Positions 48,104 to 61,838 are shown, counted from the first letter of the stretch. The stretch is DNA of 64,000 bases from Bos javanicus (GCF_032452875.1 NW_026894312.1:1-64000), one strand, 5' to 3'. Program-made: numbers and translations. The notes: generated from the letters alone by a model not told the origin.

Positions 48104-51100
48104 GCTGATCCCGCACCTCAGCAGGCACTGATCACGTGCCTGTCATGCAGTGATCAGGTGACTGAGAGGCGCTGATCATGTGACTGCTCATGTGCTGATC
48201 AGGTAGCTCTCCTGCACGGATCATGTGCCTCAGCAGGCAAGAATCAAGCAGCTGAGCAGGCATGAATCCTGCGGCCCAGCTGGCGATTATCAGGCAGCTG
48301 AGCAGGCATGAATCCTGCGGCCCAGCTGGCGATTATCAGGCAGCTGAGCAGGCATGAATCCTGCGGCCCAGCTGGCGATTATCAGGCAGCTGAGCAGGCA
48401 TGAATCCTGCGGCCCAGCTGGCGATTATCAGGCAGCTGAGCAGGCATGAATCCTGCGGCCCAGCTGGCGATTATCAGGCAGCTGAGCAGGCATGAATCCT
48501 GCGGCCCAGCTGGCGATTATCAGGCAGCTGAGCAGGCATGAATCCTGCGGCCCAGCTGGCGATTATCAGGCAGCTGAGCAGGCATGAATCCTGCGGCCCA
48601 GCTGGCGATTATCAGGCAGCTGAGCAGGCATGAATCCTGCGGCCCAGCTGGCGATTATCAGGCAGCTGAGCAGGCATGAATCCTGCGGCCCAGCTGGCGA
48701 TTATCAGGCAGCTGAGCAGGCATGAATCCTGCGGCCCAGCTGGCGATTATCAGGCAGCTGAGCAGGCATGAATCCTGCGGCCCAGCTGGCGATTATCAGG
48801 CAGCTGAGCAGGCATGAATCCTGCGGCCCAGCTGGCGATTATCAGGCAGCTGAGCAGGCATGAATCCTGCGGCCCAGCTGGCGGTTATCAGGCAGCTGAG
48901 CAGGCATGAATCCTGCGGCCCAGCTGGCGATTATCAGGCAGCTGAGCAGGCATGAATCCTGCGGCCCAGCTGGCGATTATCAGGCAGCTGAGCAGGCGCT
49001 GATCCCGCACCTCAGCAGGCACTGATCACGTGCCTGTCATGCAGTGATCAGGTGACTGAGAGGCGCTGATCATGTGACTGCTCATGTGCTGATCAGGTAG
49101 CTCTCCTGCACGGATCATGTGCCTCAGCAGGCAAGAATCAAGCAGCTGAGCAGGCATGAATCCTGCGGCCCAGCTGGCGATTATCAGGCAGCTGAGCAGG
49201 CATGAATCCTGCGGCCCAGCTGGCGATTATCAGGCAGCTGAGCAGGCATGAATCCTGCGGCCCAGCTGGCGATTATCAGGCAGCTGAGCAGGCATGAATC
49301 CTGCGGCCCAGCTGGCGATTATCAGGCAGCTGAGCAGGCATGAATCCTGCGGCCCAGCTGGCGATTATCAGGCAGCTGAGCAGGCATGAATCCTGCGGCC
49401 CAGCTGGCGATTATCAGGCAGCTGAGCAGGCGCTGATCCCGCACCTCAGCAGGCACTGATCACGTGCCTGTCATGCAGTGATCAGGTGACTGAGAGGCGC
49501 TGATCATGTGACTGCTCATGTGCTGATCAGGTAGCTCTCCTGCACGGATCATGTGCCTCAGCAGGCAAGAATCAGGCAGCTGAGCAGGCATGAATCCTGC
49601 GGCCCAGCTGGCGATTATCAGGCAGCTGAGCAGGCATGAATCCTGCGGCCCAGCTGGCGATTATCAGGCAGCTGAGCAGGCATGAATCCTGCGGCCCAGC
49701 TGGCGATTATCAGGCAGCTGAGCAGGCATGAATCCTGCGGCCCAGCTGGCGATTATCAGGCAGCTGAGCAGGCATGAATCCTGCGGCCCAGCTGGCGATT
49801 ATCAGGCAGCTGAGCAGGCATGAATCCTGCGGCCCAGCTGGCGATTATCAGGCAGCTGAGCAGGCATGAATCCTGCGGCCCAGCTGGCGATTATCAGGCA
49901 GCTGAGCAGGCGCTGATCCCGCACCTCAGCAGGCACTGATCACGTGCCTGTCATGCAGTGATCAGGTGACTGAGAGGCGCTGATCATGTGACTGCTCATG
50001 TGCTGATCAGGTAGCTCTCCTGCACGGATCATGTGCCTCAGCAGGCAAGAATCAAGCAGCTGAGCAGGCATGAATCCTGCGGCCCAGCTGGCGATTATCA
50101 GGCAGCTGAGCAGGCATGAATCCTGCGGCCCAGCTGGCGATTATCAGGCAGCTGAGCAGGCATGAATCCTGCGGCCCAGCTGGCGATTATCAGGCAGCTG
50201 AGCAGGCATGAATCCTGCGGCCCAGCTGGCGATTATCAGGCAGCTGAGCAGGCATGAATCCTGCGGCCCAGCTGGCGATTATCAGGCAGCTGAGCAGGCA
50301 TGAATCCTGCGGCCCAGCTGGCGATTATCAGGCAGCTGAGCAGGCATGAATCCTGCGGCCCAGCTGGCGATTATCAGGCAGCTGAGCAGGCATGAATCCT
50401 GCGGCCCAGCTGGCGATTATCAGGCAGCTGAGCAGGCATGAATCCTGCGGCCCAGCTGGCGATTATCAGGCAGCTGAGCAGGCATGAATCCTGCGGCCCA
50501 GCTGGCGATTATCAGGCAGCTGAGCAGGCGCTGATCCCGCACTCAGCAGGCACTGATCACGTGCCTGTCATGCAGTGATCAGGTGACTGAGAGGCGCTGA
50601 TCATGTGACTGCTCATGTGCTGATCAGGTAGCTCTCCTGCACGGATCATGTGCCTCAGCAGGCAAGAATCAAGCAGCTGAGCAGGCATGAATCCTGCGGC
50701 CCAGCTGGCGATTATCAGGCAGCTGAGCAGGCATGAATCCTGCGGCCCAGCTGGCGATTATCAGGCAGCTGAGCAGGCATGAATCCTGCGGCCCAGCTGG
50801 CGATTATCAGGCAGCTGAGCAGGCATGAATCCTGCGGCCCAGCTGGCGATTATCAGGCAGCTGAGCAGGCATGAATCCTGCGGCCCAGCTGGCGATTATC
50901 AGGCAGCTGAGCAGGCATGAATCCTGCGGCCCAGCTGGCGATTATCAGGCAGCTGAGCAGGCATGAATCCTGCGGCCCAGCTGGCGATTATCAGGCAGCT
51001 GAGCAGGCATGAATCCTGCGGCCCAGCTGGCGGTTATCAGGCAGCTGAGCAGGCATGAATCCTGCGGCCCAGCTGGCGATTATCAGGCAGCTGAGCAGGC

Positions 51101-51422
51101 ATGAATCCTGCGGCCCAGCTGGCGATTATCAGGCAGCTGAGCAGGCATGAATCCTGCGGCCCAGCTGGCGATTATCAGGCAGCTGAGCAGGCATGAATCC
51201 TGCGGCCCAGCTGGCGATTATCAGGCAGCTGAGCAGGCATGAATCCTGCGGCCCAGCTGGCGATTATCAGGCAGCTGAGCAGGCATGAATCCTGCGGCCC
51301 AGCTGGCGATTATCAGGCAGCTGAGCAGGCATGAATCCTGCGGCCCAGCTGGCGATTATCAGGCAGCTGAGCAGGCATGAATCCTGCGGCCCAGCTGGCG
51401 ATTATCAGGCAGCTGAGCAGGC
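48104..51422 (+). repeat. Block n = 16, then 6-7-10-16 (S73-S77)
   Basis: S starts are 48104, 48998, 49432, 49912 and 50530. The first 16-block has G in monomer 14 (48,884), also one of the G monomers in the 16-block at 43,301. S75 has AATCAGGCAG in s7. S77 has lost one C in s1 (CCGCACTCAG). The second 16-block has G at 51,033 (monomer 8). Confidence 0.92.
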
Positions 51423-52953
51423 GCTGATCCCGCACCTCAGCAGGCACTGATCACGTGCCTGTCATGCAGTGATCAGGTGACTGAGAGGCATGATCATGTG
51501 ACTGCTCATGTGCTGATCAGGTAGCTCTCCTGCACGGATCATGTGCCTCAGCAGGCAAGAATCAAGCAGCTGAGCAGGCATGAATCCTGCGGCCCAGCTG
51601 GCGATTATCAGGCAGCTGAGCAGGCATGAATCCTGCGGCCCAGCTGGCGATTATCAGGCAGCTGAGCAGGCATGAATCCTGCGGCCCAGCTGGCGATTAT
51701 CAGGCAGCTGAGCAGGCATGAATCCTGCGGCCCAGCTGGCGATTATCAGGCAGCTGAGCAGGCATGAATCCTGCGGCCCAGCTGGCGATTATCAGGCAGC
51801 TGAGCAGGCATGAATCCTGCGGCCCAGCTGGCGATTATCAGGCAGCTGAGCAGGCGCTGATCCCGCACCTCAGCAGGCACTGATCACGTGCCTGTCATGC
51901 AGTGATCAGGTGACTGAGAGGCGCTGATCATGTGACTGCTCATGTGCTGATCAGGTAGCTCTCCTGCACGGATCATGTGCCTCAGCAGGCAAGAATCAAG
52001 CAGCTGAGCAGGCATGAATCCTGCGGCCCAGCTGGCGATTATCAGGCAGCTGAGCAGGCATGAATCCTGCGGCCCAGCTGGCGATTATCAGGCAGCTGAG
52101 CAGGCATGAATCCTGCGGCCCAGCTGGCGATTATCAGGCAGCTGAGCAGGCATGAATCCTGCGGCCCAGCTGGCGATTATCAGGCAGCTGAGCAGGCATG
52201 AATCCTGCGGCCCAGCTGGCGGTTATCAGGCAGCTGAGCAGGCATGAATCCTGCGGCCCAGCTGGCGATTATCAGGCAGCTGAGCAGGCATGAATCCTGC
52301 GGCCCAGCTGGCGATTATCAGGCAGCTGAGCAGGCGCTGATCCCGCACCTCAGCAGGCACTGATCACGTGCCTGTCATGCAGTGATCAGGTGACTGAGAG
52401 GCGCTGATCATGTGACTGCTCATGTGCTGATCAGGTAGCTCTCCTGCACGGATCATGTGCCTCAGCAGGCAAGAATCAAGCAGCTGAGCAGGCATGAATC
52501 CTGCGGCCCAGCTGGCGATTATCAGGCAGCTGAGCAGGCATGAATCCTGCGGCCCAGCTGGCGATTATCAGGCAGCTGAGCAGGCATGAATCCTGCGGCC
52601 CAGCTGGCGATTATCAGGCAGCTGAGCAGGCATGAATCCTGCGGCCCAGCTGGCGATTATCAGGCAGCTGAGCAGGCATGAATCCTGCGGCCCAGCTGGC
52701 GATTATCAGGCAGCTGAGCAGGCATGAATCCTGCGGCCCAGCTGGCGATTATCAGGCAGCTGAGCAGGCATGAATCCTGCGGCCCAGCTGGCGATTATCA
52801 GGCAGCTGAGCAGGCATGAATCCTGCGGCCCAGCTGGCGATTATCAGGCAGCTGAGCAGGCATGAATCCTGCGGCCCAGCTGGCGATTATCAGGCAGCTG
52901 AGCAGGCATGAATCCTGCGGCCCAGCTGGCGATTATCAGGCAGCTGAGCAGGC
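51423..52953 (+). repeat. Block n = 6-7-10 (S78-S80)
   Basis: S starts are 51423, 51856 and 52336. S78 carries the same GAGGCATGATC deletion as S62, and both head a 6-7-10 block, which supports common descent of the two blocks. G at 52,222 is monomer 5 of the 7-block. Confidence 0.92.
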
Positions 52954-55470
52954 GCTGATCCCGCACCTCAGCAGGCACTGATCACGTGCCTGTCATGCAG
53001 TGATCAGGTGACTGAGAGGCGCTGATCATGTGACTGCTCATGTGCTGATCAGGTAGCTCTCCTGCACGGATCATGTGCCTCAGCAGGCAAGAATCAGCAG
53101 CTGAGCAGGCATGAATCCTGCGGCCCAGCTGGCGATTATCAGGCAGCTGAGCAGGCATGAATCCTGCGGCCCAGCTGGCGATTATCAGGCAGCTGAGCAG
53201 GCATGAATCCTGCGGCCCAGCTGGCGATTATCAGGCAGCTGAGCAGGCATGAATCCTGCGGCCCAGCTGGCGATTATCAGGCAGCTGAGCAGGCATGAAT
53301 CCTGCGGCCCAGCTGGCGATTATCAGGCAGCTGAGCAGGCGCTGATCCCGCACCTCAGCAGGCACTGATCACGTGCCTGTCATGCAGTGATCAGGTGACT
53401 GAGAGGCGCTGATCATGTGACTGCTCATGTGCTGATCAGGTAGCTCTCCTGCACGGATCATGTGCCTCAGCAGGCAAGAATCAAGCAGCTGAGCAGGCAT
53501 GAATCCTGCGGCCCAGCTGGCGATTATCAGGCAGCTGAGCAGGCATGAATCCTGCGGCCCAGCTGGCGATTATCAGGCAGCTGAGCAGGCATGAATCCTG
53601 CGGCCCAGCTGGCGATTATCAGGCAGCTGAGCAGGCATGAATCCTGCGGCCCAGCTGGCGATTATCAGGCAGCTGAGCAGGCATGAATCCTGCGGCCCAG
53701 CTGGCGATTATCAGGCAGCTGAGCAGGCATGAATCCTGCGGCCCAGCTGGCGATTATCAGGCAGCTGAGCAGGCATGAATCCTGCGGCCCAGCTGGCGAT
53801 TATCAGGCAGCTGAGCAGGCGCTGATCCCGCACCTCAGCAGGCACTGATCACGTGCCTGTCATGCAGTGATCAGGTGACTGAGAGGCGCTGATCATGTGA
53901 CTGCTCATGTGCTGATCAGGTAGCTCTCCTGCACGGATCATGTGCCTCAGCAGGCAAGAATCAAGCAGCTGAGCAGGCATGAATCCTGCGGCCCAGCTGG
54001 CGATTATCAGGCAGCTGAGCAGGCATGAATCCTGCGGCCCAGCTGGCGATTATCAGGCAGCTGAGCAGGCATGAATCCTGCGGCCCAGCTGGCGATTATC
54101 AGGCAGCTGAGCAGGCATGAATCCTGCGGCCCAGCTGGCGATTATCAGGCAGCTGAGCAGGCATGAATCCTGCGGCCCAGCTGGCGATTATCAGGCAGCT
54201 GAGCAGGCATGAATCCTGCGGCCCAGCTGGCGATTATCAGGCAGCTGAGCAGGCATGAATCCTGCGGCCCAGCTGGCGATTATCAGGCAGCTGAGCAGGC
54301 ATGAATCCTGCGGCCCAGCTGGCGATTATCAGGCAGCTGAGCAGGCATGAATCCTGCGGCCCAGCTGGCGATTATCAGGCAGCTGAGCAGGCATGAATCC
54401 TGCGGCCCAGCTGGCGATTATCAGGCAGCTGAGCAGGCATGAATCCTGCGGCCCAGCTGGCGATTATCAGGCAGCTGAGCAGGCATGAATCCTGCGGCCC
54501 AGCTGGCGATTATCAGGCAGCTGAGCAGGCATGAATCCTGCGGCCCAGCTGGCGATTATCAGGCAGCTGAGCAGGCATGAATCCTGCGGCCCAGCTGGCG
54601 ATTATCAGGCAGCTGAGCAGGCATGAATCCTGCGGCCCAGCTGGCGATTATCAGGCAGCTGAGCAGGCATGAATCCTGCGGCCCAGCTGGCGATTATCAG
54701 GCAGCTGAGCAGGCATGAATCCTGCGGCCCAGCTGGCGATTATCAGGCAGCTGAGCAGGCATGAATCCTGCGGCCCAGCTGGCGATTATCAGGCAGCTGA
54801 GCAGGCATGAATCCTGCGGCCCAGCTGGCGATTATCAGGCAGCTGAGCAGGCGCTGATCCCGCACCTCAGCAGGCACTGATCACGTGCCTGTCATGCAGT
54901 GATCAGGTGACTGAGAGGCGCTGATCATGTGACTGCTCATGTGCTGATCAGGTAGCTCTCCTGCACGGATCATGTGCCTCAGCAGGCAAGAATCAAGCAG
55001 CTGAGCAGGCATGAATCCTGCGGCCCAGCTGGCGATTATCAGGCAGCTGAGCAGGCATGAATCCTGCGGCCCAGCTGGCGATTATCAGGCAGCTGAGCAG
55101 GCATGAATCCTGCGGCCCAGCTGGCGATTATCAGGCAGCTGAGCAGGCATGAATCCTGCGGCCCAGCTGGCGATTATCAGGCAGCTGAGCAGGCATGAAT
55201 CCTGCGGCCCAGCTGGCGATTATCAGGCAGCTGAGCAGGCATGAATCCTGCGGCCCAGCTGGCGATTATCAGGCAGCTGAGCAGGCATGAATCCTGCGGC
55301 CCAGCTGGCGATTATCAGGCAGCTGAGCAGGCATGAATCCTGCGGCCCAGCTGGCGATTATCAGGCAGCTGAGCAGGCATGAATCCTGCGGCCCAGCTGG
55401 CGATTATCAGGCAGCTGAGCAGGCATGAATCCTGCGGCCCAGCTGGCGATTATCAGGCAGCTGAGCAGGC
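52954..55470 (+). repeat. 2,518-bp higher-order repeat, copy 2 (n = 5-7-19-10)
   Basis: S starts are 52954, 53341, 53821 and 54853; the length is 2,517 because S81 has the AATCAGCAG deletion in s7. Monomers are consensus as far as I can read. Confidence 0.9.
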
Positions 55471-57645
55471 GCTGATCCCGCACCTCAGCAGGCACTGATC
55501 ACGTGCCTGTCATGCAGTGATCAGGTGACTGAGAGGCGCTGATCATGTGACTGCTCATGTGCTGATCAGGTAGCTCTCCTGCACGGATCATGTGCCTCAG
55601 CAGGCAAGAATCAAGCAGCTGAGCAGGCATGAATCCTGCGGCCCAGCTGGCGATTATCAGGCAGCTGAGCAGGCATGAATCCTGCGGCCCAGCTGGCGAT
55701 TATCAGGCAGCTGAGCAGGCATGAATCCTGCGGCCCAGCTGGCGATTATCAGGCAGCTGAGCAGGCATGAATCCTGCGGCCCAGCTGGCGATTATCAGGC
55801 AGCTGAGCAGGCATGAATCCTGCGGCCCAGCTGGCGATTATCAGGCAGCTGAGCAGGCATGAATCCTGCGGCCCAGCTGGCGATTATCAGGCAGCTGAGC
55901 AGGCATGAATCCTGCGGCCCAGCTGGCGATTATCAGGCAGCTGAGCAGGCATGAATCCTGCGGCCCAGCTGGCGATTATCAGGCAGCTGAGCAGGCATGA
56001 ATCCTGCGGCCCAGCTGGCGATTATCAGGCAGCTGAGCAGGCATGAATCCTGCGGCCCAGCTGGCGATTATCAGGCAGCTGAGCAGGCATGAATCCTGCG
56101 GCCCAGCTGGCGATTATCAGGCAGCTGAGCAGGCATGAATCCTGCGGCCCAGCTGGCGATTATCAGGCAGCTGAGCAGGCATGAATCCTGCGGCCCAGCT
56201 GGCGATTATCAGGCAGCTGAGCAGGCATGAATCCTGCGGCCCAGCTGGCGATTATCAGGCAGCTGAGCAGGCATGAATCCTGCGGCCCAGCTGGCGATTA
56301 TCAGGCAGCTGAGCAGGCATGAATCCTGCGGCCCAGCTGGCGATTATCAGGCAGCTGAGCAGGCATGAATCCTGCGGCCCAGCTGGCGATTATCAGGCAG
56401 CTGAGCAGGCATGAATCCTGCGGCCCAGCTGGCGATTATCAGGCAGCTGAGCAGGCATGAATCCTGCGGCCCAGCTGGCGATTATCAGGCAGCTGAGCAG
56501 GCATGAATCCTGCGGCCCAGCTGGCGATTATCAGGCAGCTGAGCAGGCATGAATCCTGCGGCCCAGCTGGCGATTATCAGGCAGCTGAGCAGGCATGAAT
56601 CCTGCGGCCCAGCTGGCGATTATCAGGCAGCTGAGCAGGCATGAATCCTGCGGCCCAGCTGGCGATTATCAGGCAGCTGAGCAGGCATGAATCCTGCGGC
56701 CCAGCTGGCGATTATCAGGCAGCTGAGCAGGCGCTGATCCCGCACCTCAGCAGGCACTGATCACGTGCCTGTCATGCAGTGATCAGGTGACTGAGAGGCG
56801 CTGATCATGTGACTGCTCATGTGCTGATCAGGTAGCTCTCCTGCACGGATCATGTGCCTCAGCAGGCAAGAATCAGGCAGCTGAGCAGGCATGAATCCTG
56901 CGGCCCAGCTGGCGATTATCAGGCAGCTGAGCAGGCATGAATCCTGCGGCCCAGCTGGCGATTATCAGGCAGCTGAGCAGGCATGATCCCGCACCTCAGC
57001 AGGCACTGATCACGTGCCTGTCATGCAGTGATCAGGTGACTGAGAGGCGCTGATCATGTGACTGCTCATGTGCTGATCAGGTAGCTCTCCTGCACGGATC
57101 ATGTGCCTCAGCAGGCAAGAATCAGGCAGCTGAGCAGGCATGAATCCTGCGGCCCAGCTGGCGATTATCAGGCAGCTGAGCAGGCATGAATCCTGCGGCC
57201 CAGCTGGCGATTATCAGGCAGCTGAGCAGGCATGAATCCTGCGGCCCAGCTGGCGATTATCAGGCAGCTGAGCAGGCATGAATCCTGCGGCCCAGCTGGC
57301 GATTATCAGGCAGCTGAGCAGGCATGAATCCTGCGGCCCAGCTGGCGATTATCAGGCAGCTGAGCAGGCATGAATCCTGCGGCCCAGCTGGCGATTATCA
57401 GGCAGCTGAGCAGGCATGAATCCTGCGGCCCAGCTGGCGATTATCAGGCAGCTGAGCAGGCATGAATCCTGCGGCCCAGCTGGCGATTATCAGGCAGCTG
57501 AGCAGGCATGAATCCTGCGGCCCAGCTGGCGATTATCAGGCAGCTGAGCAGGCATGAATCCTGCGGCCCAGCTGGCGATTATCAGGCAGCTGAGCAGGCA
57601 TGAATCCTGCGGCCCAGCTGGCGATTATCAGGCAGCTGAGCAGGC
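55471..57645 (+). repeat. Block n = 24-2-11 (S85-S87)
   Basis: S starts are 55471, 56733 and 56983. S86 and S87 both have AATCAGGCAG in s7. S87 opens as a hybrid, with GGCATGATCCCGC instead of GGCGCTGATCCCGC, so its first bases resemble half A. The n-2-11 motif recurs in the window with n = 29, 28, 29, 24 and 19. Confidence 0.9.
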
Positions 57646-59321
57646 GCTGATCCCGCACCTCAGCAGGCACTGATCACGTGCCTGTCATGCAGTGATCAGG
57701 TGACTGAGAGGCGCTGATCATGTGACTGCTCATGTGCTGATCAGGTAGCTCTCCTGCACGGATCATGTGCCTCAGCAGGCAAGAATCAAGCAGCTGAGCA
57801 GGCATGAATCCTGCGGCCCAGCTGGCGATTATCAGGCAGCTGAGCAGGCATGAATCCTGCGGCCCAGCTGGCGATTATCAGGCAGCTGAGCAGGCATGAA
57901 TCCTGCGGCCCAGCTGGCGATTATCAGGCAGCTGAGCAGGCATGAATCCTGCGGCCCAGCTGGCGATTATCAGGCAGCTGAGCAGGCATGAATCCTGCGG
58001 CCCAGCTGGCGATTATCAGGCAGCTGAGCAGGCATGAATCCTGCGGCCCAGCTGGCGATTATCAGGCAGCTGAGCAGGCATGAATCCTGCGGCCCAGCTG
58101 GCGATTATCAGGCAGCTGAGCAGGCATGAATCCTGCGGCCCAGCTGGCGATTATCAGGCAGCTGAGCAGGCATGAATCCTGCGGCCCAGCTGGCGATTAT
58201 CAGGCAGCTGAGCAGGCATGAATCCTGCGGCCCAGCTGGCGATTATCAGGCAGCTGAGCAGGCATGAATCCTGCGGCCCAGCTGGCGATTATCAGGCAGC
58301 TGAGCAGGCATGAATCCTGCGGCCCAGCTGGCGATTATCAGGCAGCTGAGCAGGCATGAATCCTGCGGCCCAGCTGGCGATTATCAGGCAGCTGAGCAGG
58401 CATGAATCCTGCGGCCCAGCTGGCGATTATCAGGCAGCTGAGCAGGCATGAATCCTGCGGCCCAGCTGGCGATTATCAGGCAGCTGAGCAGGCATGAATC
58501 CTGCGGCCCAGCTGGCGATTATCAGGCAGCTGAGCAGGCATGAATCCTGCGGCCCAGCTGGCGATTATCAGGCAGCTGAGCAGGCATGAATCCTGCGGCC
58601 CAGCTGGCGATTATCAGGCAGCTGAGCAGGCATGAATCCTGCGGCCCAGCTGGCGATTATCAGGCAGCTGAGCAGGCATGAATCCTGCGGCCCAGCTGGC
58701 GATTATCAGGCAGCTGAGCAGGCATGAATCCTGCGGCCCAGCTGGCGATTATCAGGCAGCTGAGCAGGCATGAATCCTGCGGCCCAGCTGGCGATTATCA
58801 GGCAGCTGAGCAGGCATGAATCCTGCGGCCCAGCTGGCGATTATCAGGCAGCTGAGCAGGCATGAATCCTGCGGCCCAGCTGGCGATTATCAGGCAGCTG
58901 AGCAGGCATGAATCCTGCGGCCCAGCTGGCGATTATCAGGCAGCTGAGCAGGCATGAATCCTGCGGCCCAGCTGGCGATTATCAGGCAGCTGAGCAGGCA
59001 TGAATCCTGCGGCCCAGCTGGCGATTATCAGGCAGCTGAGCAGGCATGAATCCTGCGGCCCAGCTGGCGATTATCAGGCAGCTGAGCAGGCATGAATCCT
59101 GCGGCCCAGCTGGCGATTATCAGGCAGCTGAGCAGGCATGAATCCTGCGGCCCAGCTGGCGATTATCAGGCAGCTGAGCAGGCATGAATCCTGCGGCCCA
59201 GCTGGCGATTATCAGGCAGCTGAGCAGGCATGAATCCTGCGGCCCAGCTGGCGATTATCAGGCAGCTGAGCAGGCATGAATCCTGCGGCCCAGCTGGCGA
59301 TTATCAGGCAGCTGAGCAGGC
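57646..59321 (+). repeat. S88 with a 33-monomer subarray
   Basis: One consensus S is followed by 33 consensus monomers. No variant was seen. The counterpart block in other copies is not evident from the n order. Confidence 0.92.
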
Positions 59322-61838
59322 GCTGATCCCGCACCTCAGCAGGCACTGATCACGTGCCTGTCATGCAGTGATCAGGTGACTGAGAGGCGCTGATCATGTG
59401 ACTGCTCATGTGCTGATCAGGTAGCTCTCCTGCACGGATCATGTGCCTCAGCAGGCAAGAATCAAGCAGCTGAGCAGGCATGAATCCTGCGGCCCAGCTG
59501 GCGATTATCAGGCAGCTGAGCAGGCATGAATCCTGCGGCCCAGCTGGCGATTATCAGGCAGCTGAGCAGGCATGAATCCTGCGGCCCAGCTGGCGATTAT
59601 CAGGCAGCTGAGCAGGCATGAATCCTGCGGCCCAGCTGGCGATTATCAGGCAGCTGAGCAGGCATGAATCCTGCGGCCCAGCTGGCGATTATCAGGCAGC
59701 TGAGCAGGCGCTGATCCCGCACCTCAGCAGGCACTGATCACGTGCCTGTCATGCAGTGATCAGGTGACTGAGAGGCGCTGATCATGTGACTGCTCATGTG
59801 CTGATCAGGTAGCTCTCCTGCACGGATCATGTGCCTCAGCAGGCAAGAATCAAGCAGCTGAGCAGGCATGAATCCTGCGGCCCAGCTGGCGATTATCAGG
59901 CAGCTGAGCAGGCATGAATCCTGCGGCCCAGCTGGCGATTATCAGGCAGCTGAGCAGGCATGAATCCTGCGGCCCAGCTGGCGATTATCAGGCAGCTGAG
60001 CAGGCATGAATCCTGCGGCCCAGCTGGCGATTATCAGGCAGCTGAGCAGGCATGAATCCTGCGGCCCAGCTGGCGATTATCAGGCAGCTGAGCAGGCATG
60101 AATCCTGCGGCCCAGCTGGCGATTATCAGGCAGCTGAGCAGGCATGAATCCTGCGGCCCAGCTGGCGATTATCAGGCAGCTGAGCAGGCGCTGATCCCGC
60201 ACCTCAGCAGGCACTGATCACGTGCCTGTCATGCAGTGATCAGGTGACTGAGAGGCGCTGATCATGTGACTGCTCATGTGCTGATCAGGTAGCTCTCCTG
60301 CACGGATCATGTGCCTCAGCAGGCAAGAATCAAGCAGCTGAGCAGGCATGAATCCTGCGGCCCAGCTGGCGATTATCAGGCAGCTGAGCAGGCATGAATC
60401 CTGCGGCCCAGCTGGCGATTATCAGGCAGCTGAGCAGGCATGAATCCTGCGGCCCAGCTGGCGATTATCAGGCAGCTGAGCAGGCATGAATCCTGCGGCC
60501 CAGCTGGCGATTATCAGGCAGCTGAGCAGGCATGAATCCTGCGGCCCAGCTGGCGATTATCAGGCAGCTGAGCAGGCATGAATCCTGCGGCCCAGCTGGC
60601 GATTATCAGGCAGCTGAGCAGGCATGAATCCTGCGGCCCAGCTGGCGATTATCAGGCAGCTGAGCAGGCATGAATCCTGCGGCCCAGCTGGCGTTATCAG
60701 GCAGCTGAGCAGGCATGAATCCTGCGGCCCAGCTGGCGATTATCAGGCAGCTGAGCAGGCATGAATCCTGCGGCCCAGCTGGCGATTATCAGGCAGCTGA
60801 GCAGGCATGAATCCTGCGGCCCAGCTGGCGATTATCAGGCAGCTGAGCAGGCATGAATCCTGCGGCCCAGCTGGCGATTATCAGGCAGCTGAGCAGGCAT
60901 GAATCCTGCGGCCCAGCTGGCGATTATCAGGCAGCTGAGCAGGCATGAATCCTGCGGCCCAGCTGGCGATTATCAGGCAGCTGAGCAGGCATGAATCCTG
61001 CGGCCCAGCTGGCGATTATCAGGCAGCTGAGCAGGCATGAATCCTGCGGCCCAGCTGGCGATTATCAGGCAGCTGAGCAGGCATGAATCCTGCGGCCCAG
61101 CTGGCGATTATCAGGCAGCTGAGCAGGCATGAATCCTGCGGCCCAGCTGGCGATTATCAGGCAGCTGAGCAGGCATGAATCCTGCGGCCCAGCTGGCGAT
61201 TATCAGGCAGCTGAGCAGGCGCTGATCCCGCACCTCAGCAGGCACTGATCACGTGCCTGTCATGCAGTGATCAGGTGACTGAGAGGCGCTGATCATGTGA
61301 CTGCTCATGTGCTGATCAGGTAGCTCTCCTGCACGGATCATGTGCCTCAGCAGGCAAGAATCAAGCAGCTGAGCAGGCATGAATCCTGCGGCCCAGCTGG
61401 CGATTATCAGGCAGCTGAGCAGGCATGAATCCTGCGGCCCAGCTGGCGATTATCAGGCAGCTGAGCAGGCATGAATCCTGCGGCCCAGCTGGCGATTATC
61501 AGGCAGCTGAGCAGGCATGAATCCTGCGGCCCAGCTGGCGATTATCAGGCAGCTGAGCAGGCATGAATCCTGCGGCCCAGCTGGCGATTATCAGGCAGCT
61601 GAGCAGGCATGAATCCTGCGGCCCAGCTGGCGATTATCAGGCAGCTGAGCAGGCATGAATCCTGCGGCCCAGCTGGCGATTATCAGGCAGCTGAGCAGGC
61701 ATGAATCCTGCGGCCCAGCTGGCGGTTATCAGGCAGCTGAGCAGGCATGAATCCTGCGGCCCAGCTGGCGATTATCAGGCAGCTGAGCAGGCATGAATCC
61801 TGCGGCCCAGCTGGCGATTATCAGGCAGCTGAGCAGGC
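59322..61838 (+). repeat. 2,518-bp higher-order repeat, copy 3 (n = 5-7-19-10)
   Basis: S starts are 59322, 59710, 60190 and 61221. The length is 2,517 because one monomer in the 19-block has lost the first base of half B (GGCGTTATC near 60,693). The 10-block has G at 61,725 (monomer 8). Confidence 0.9.
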
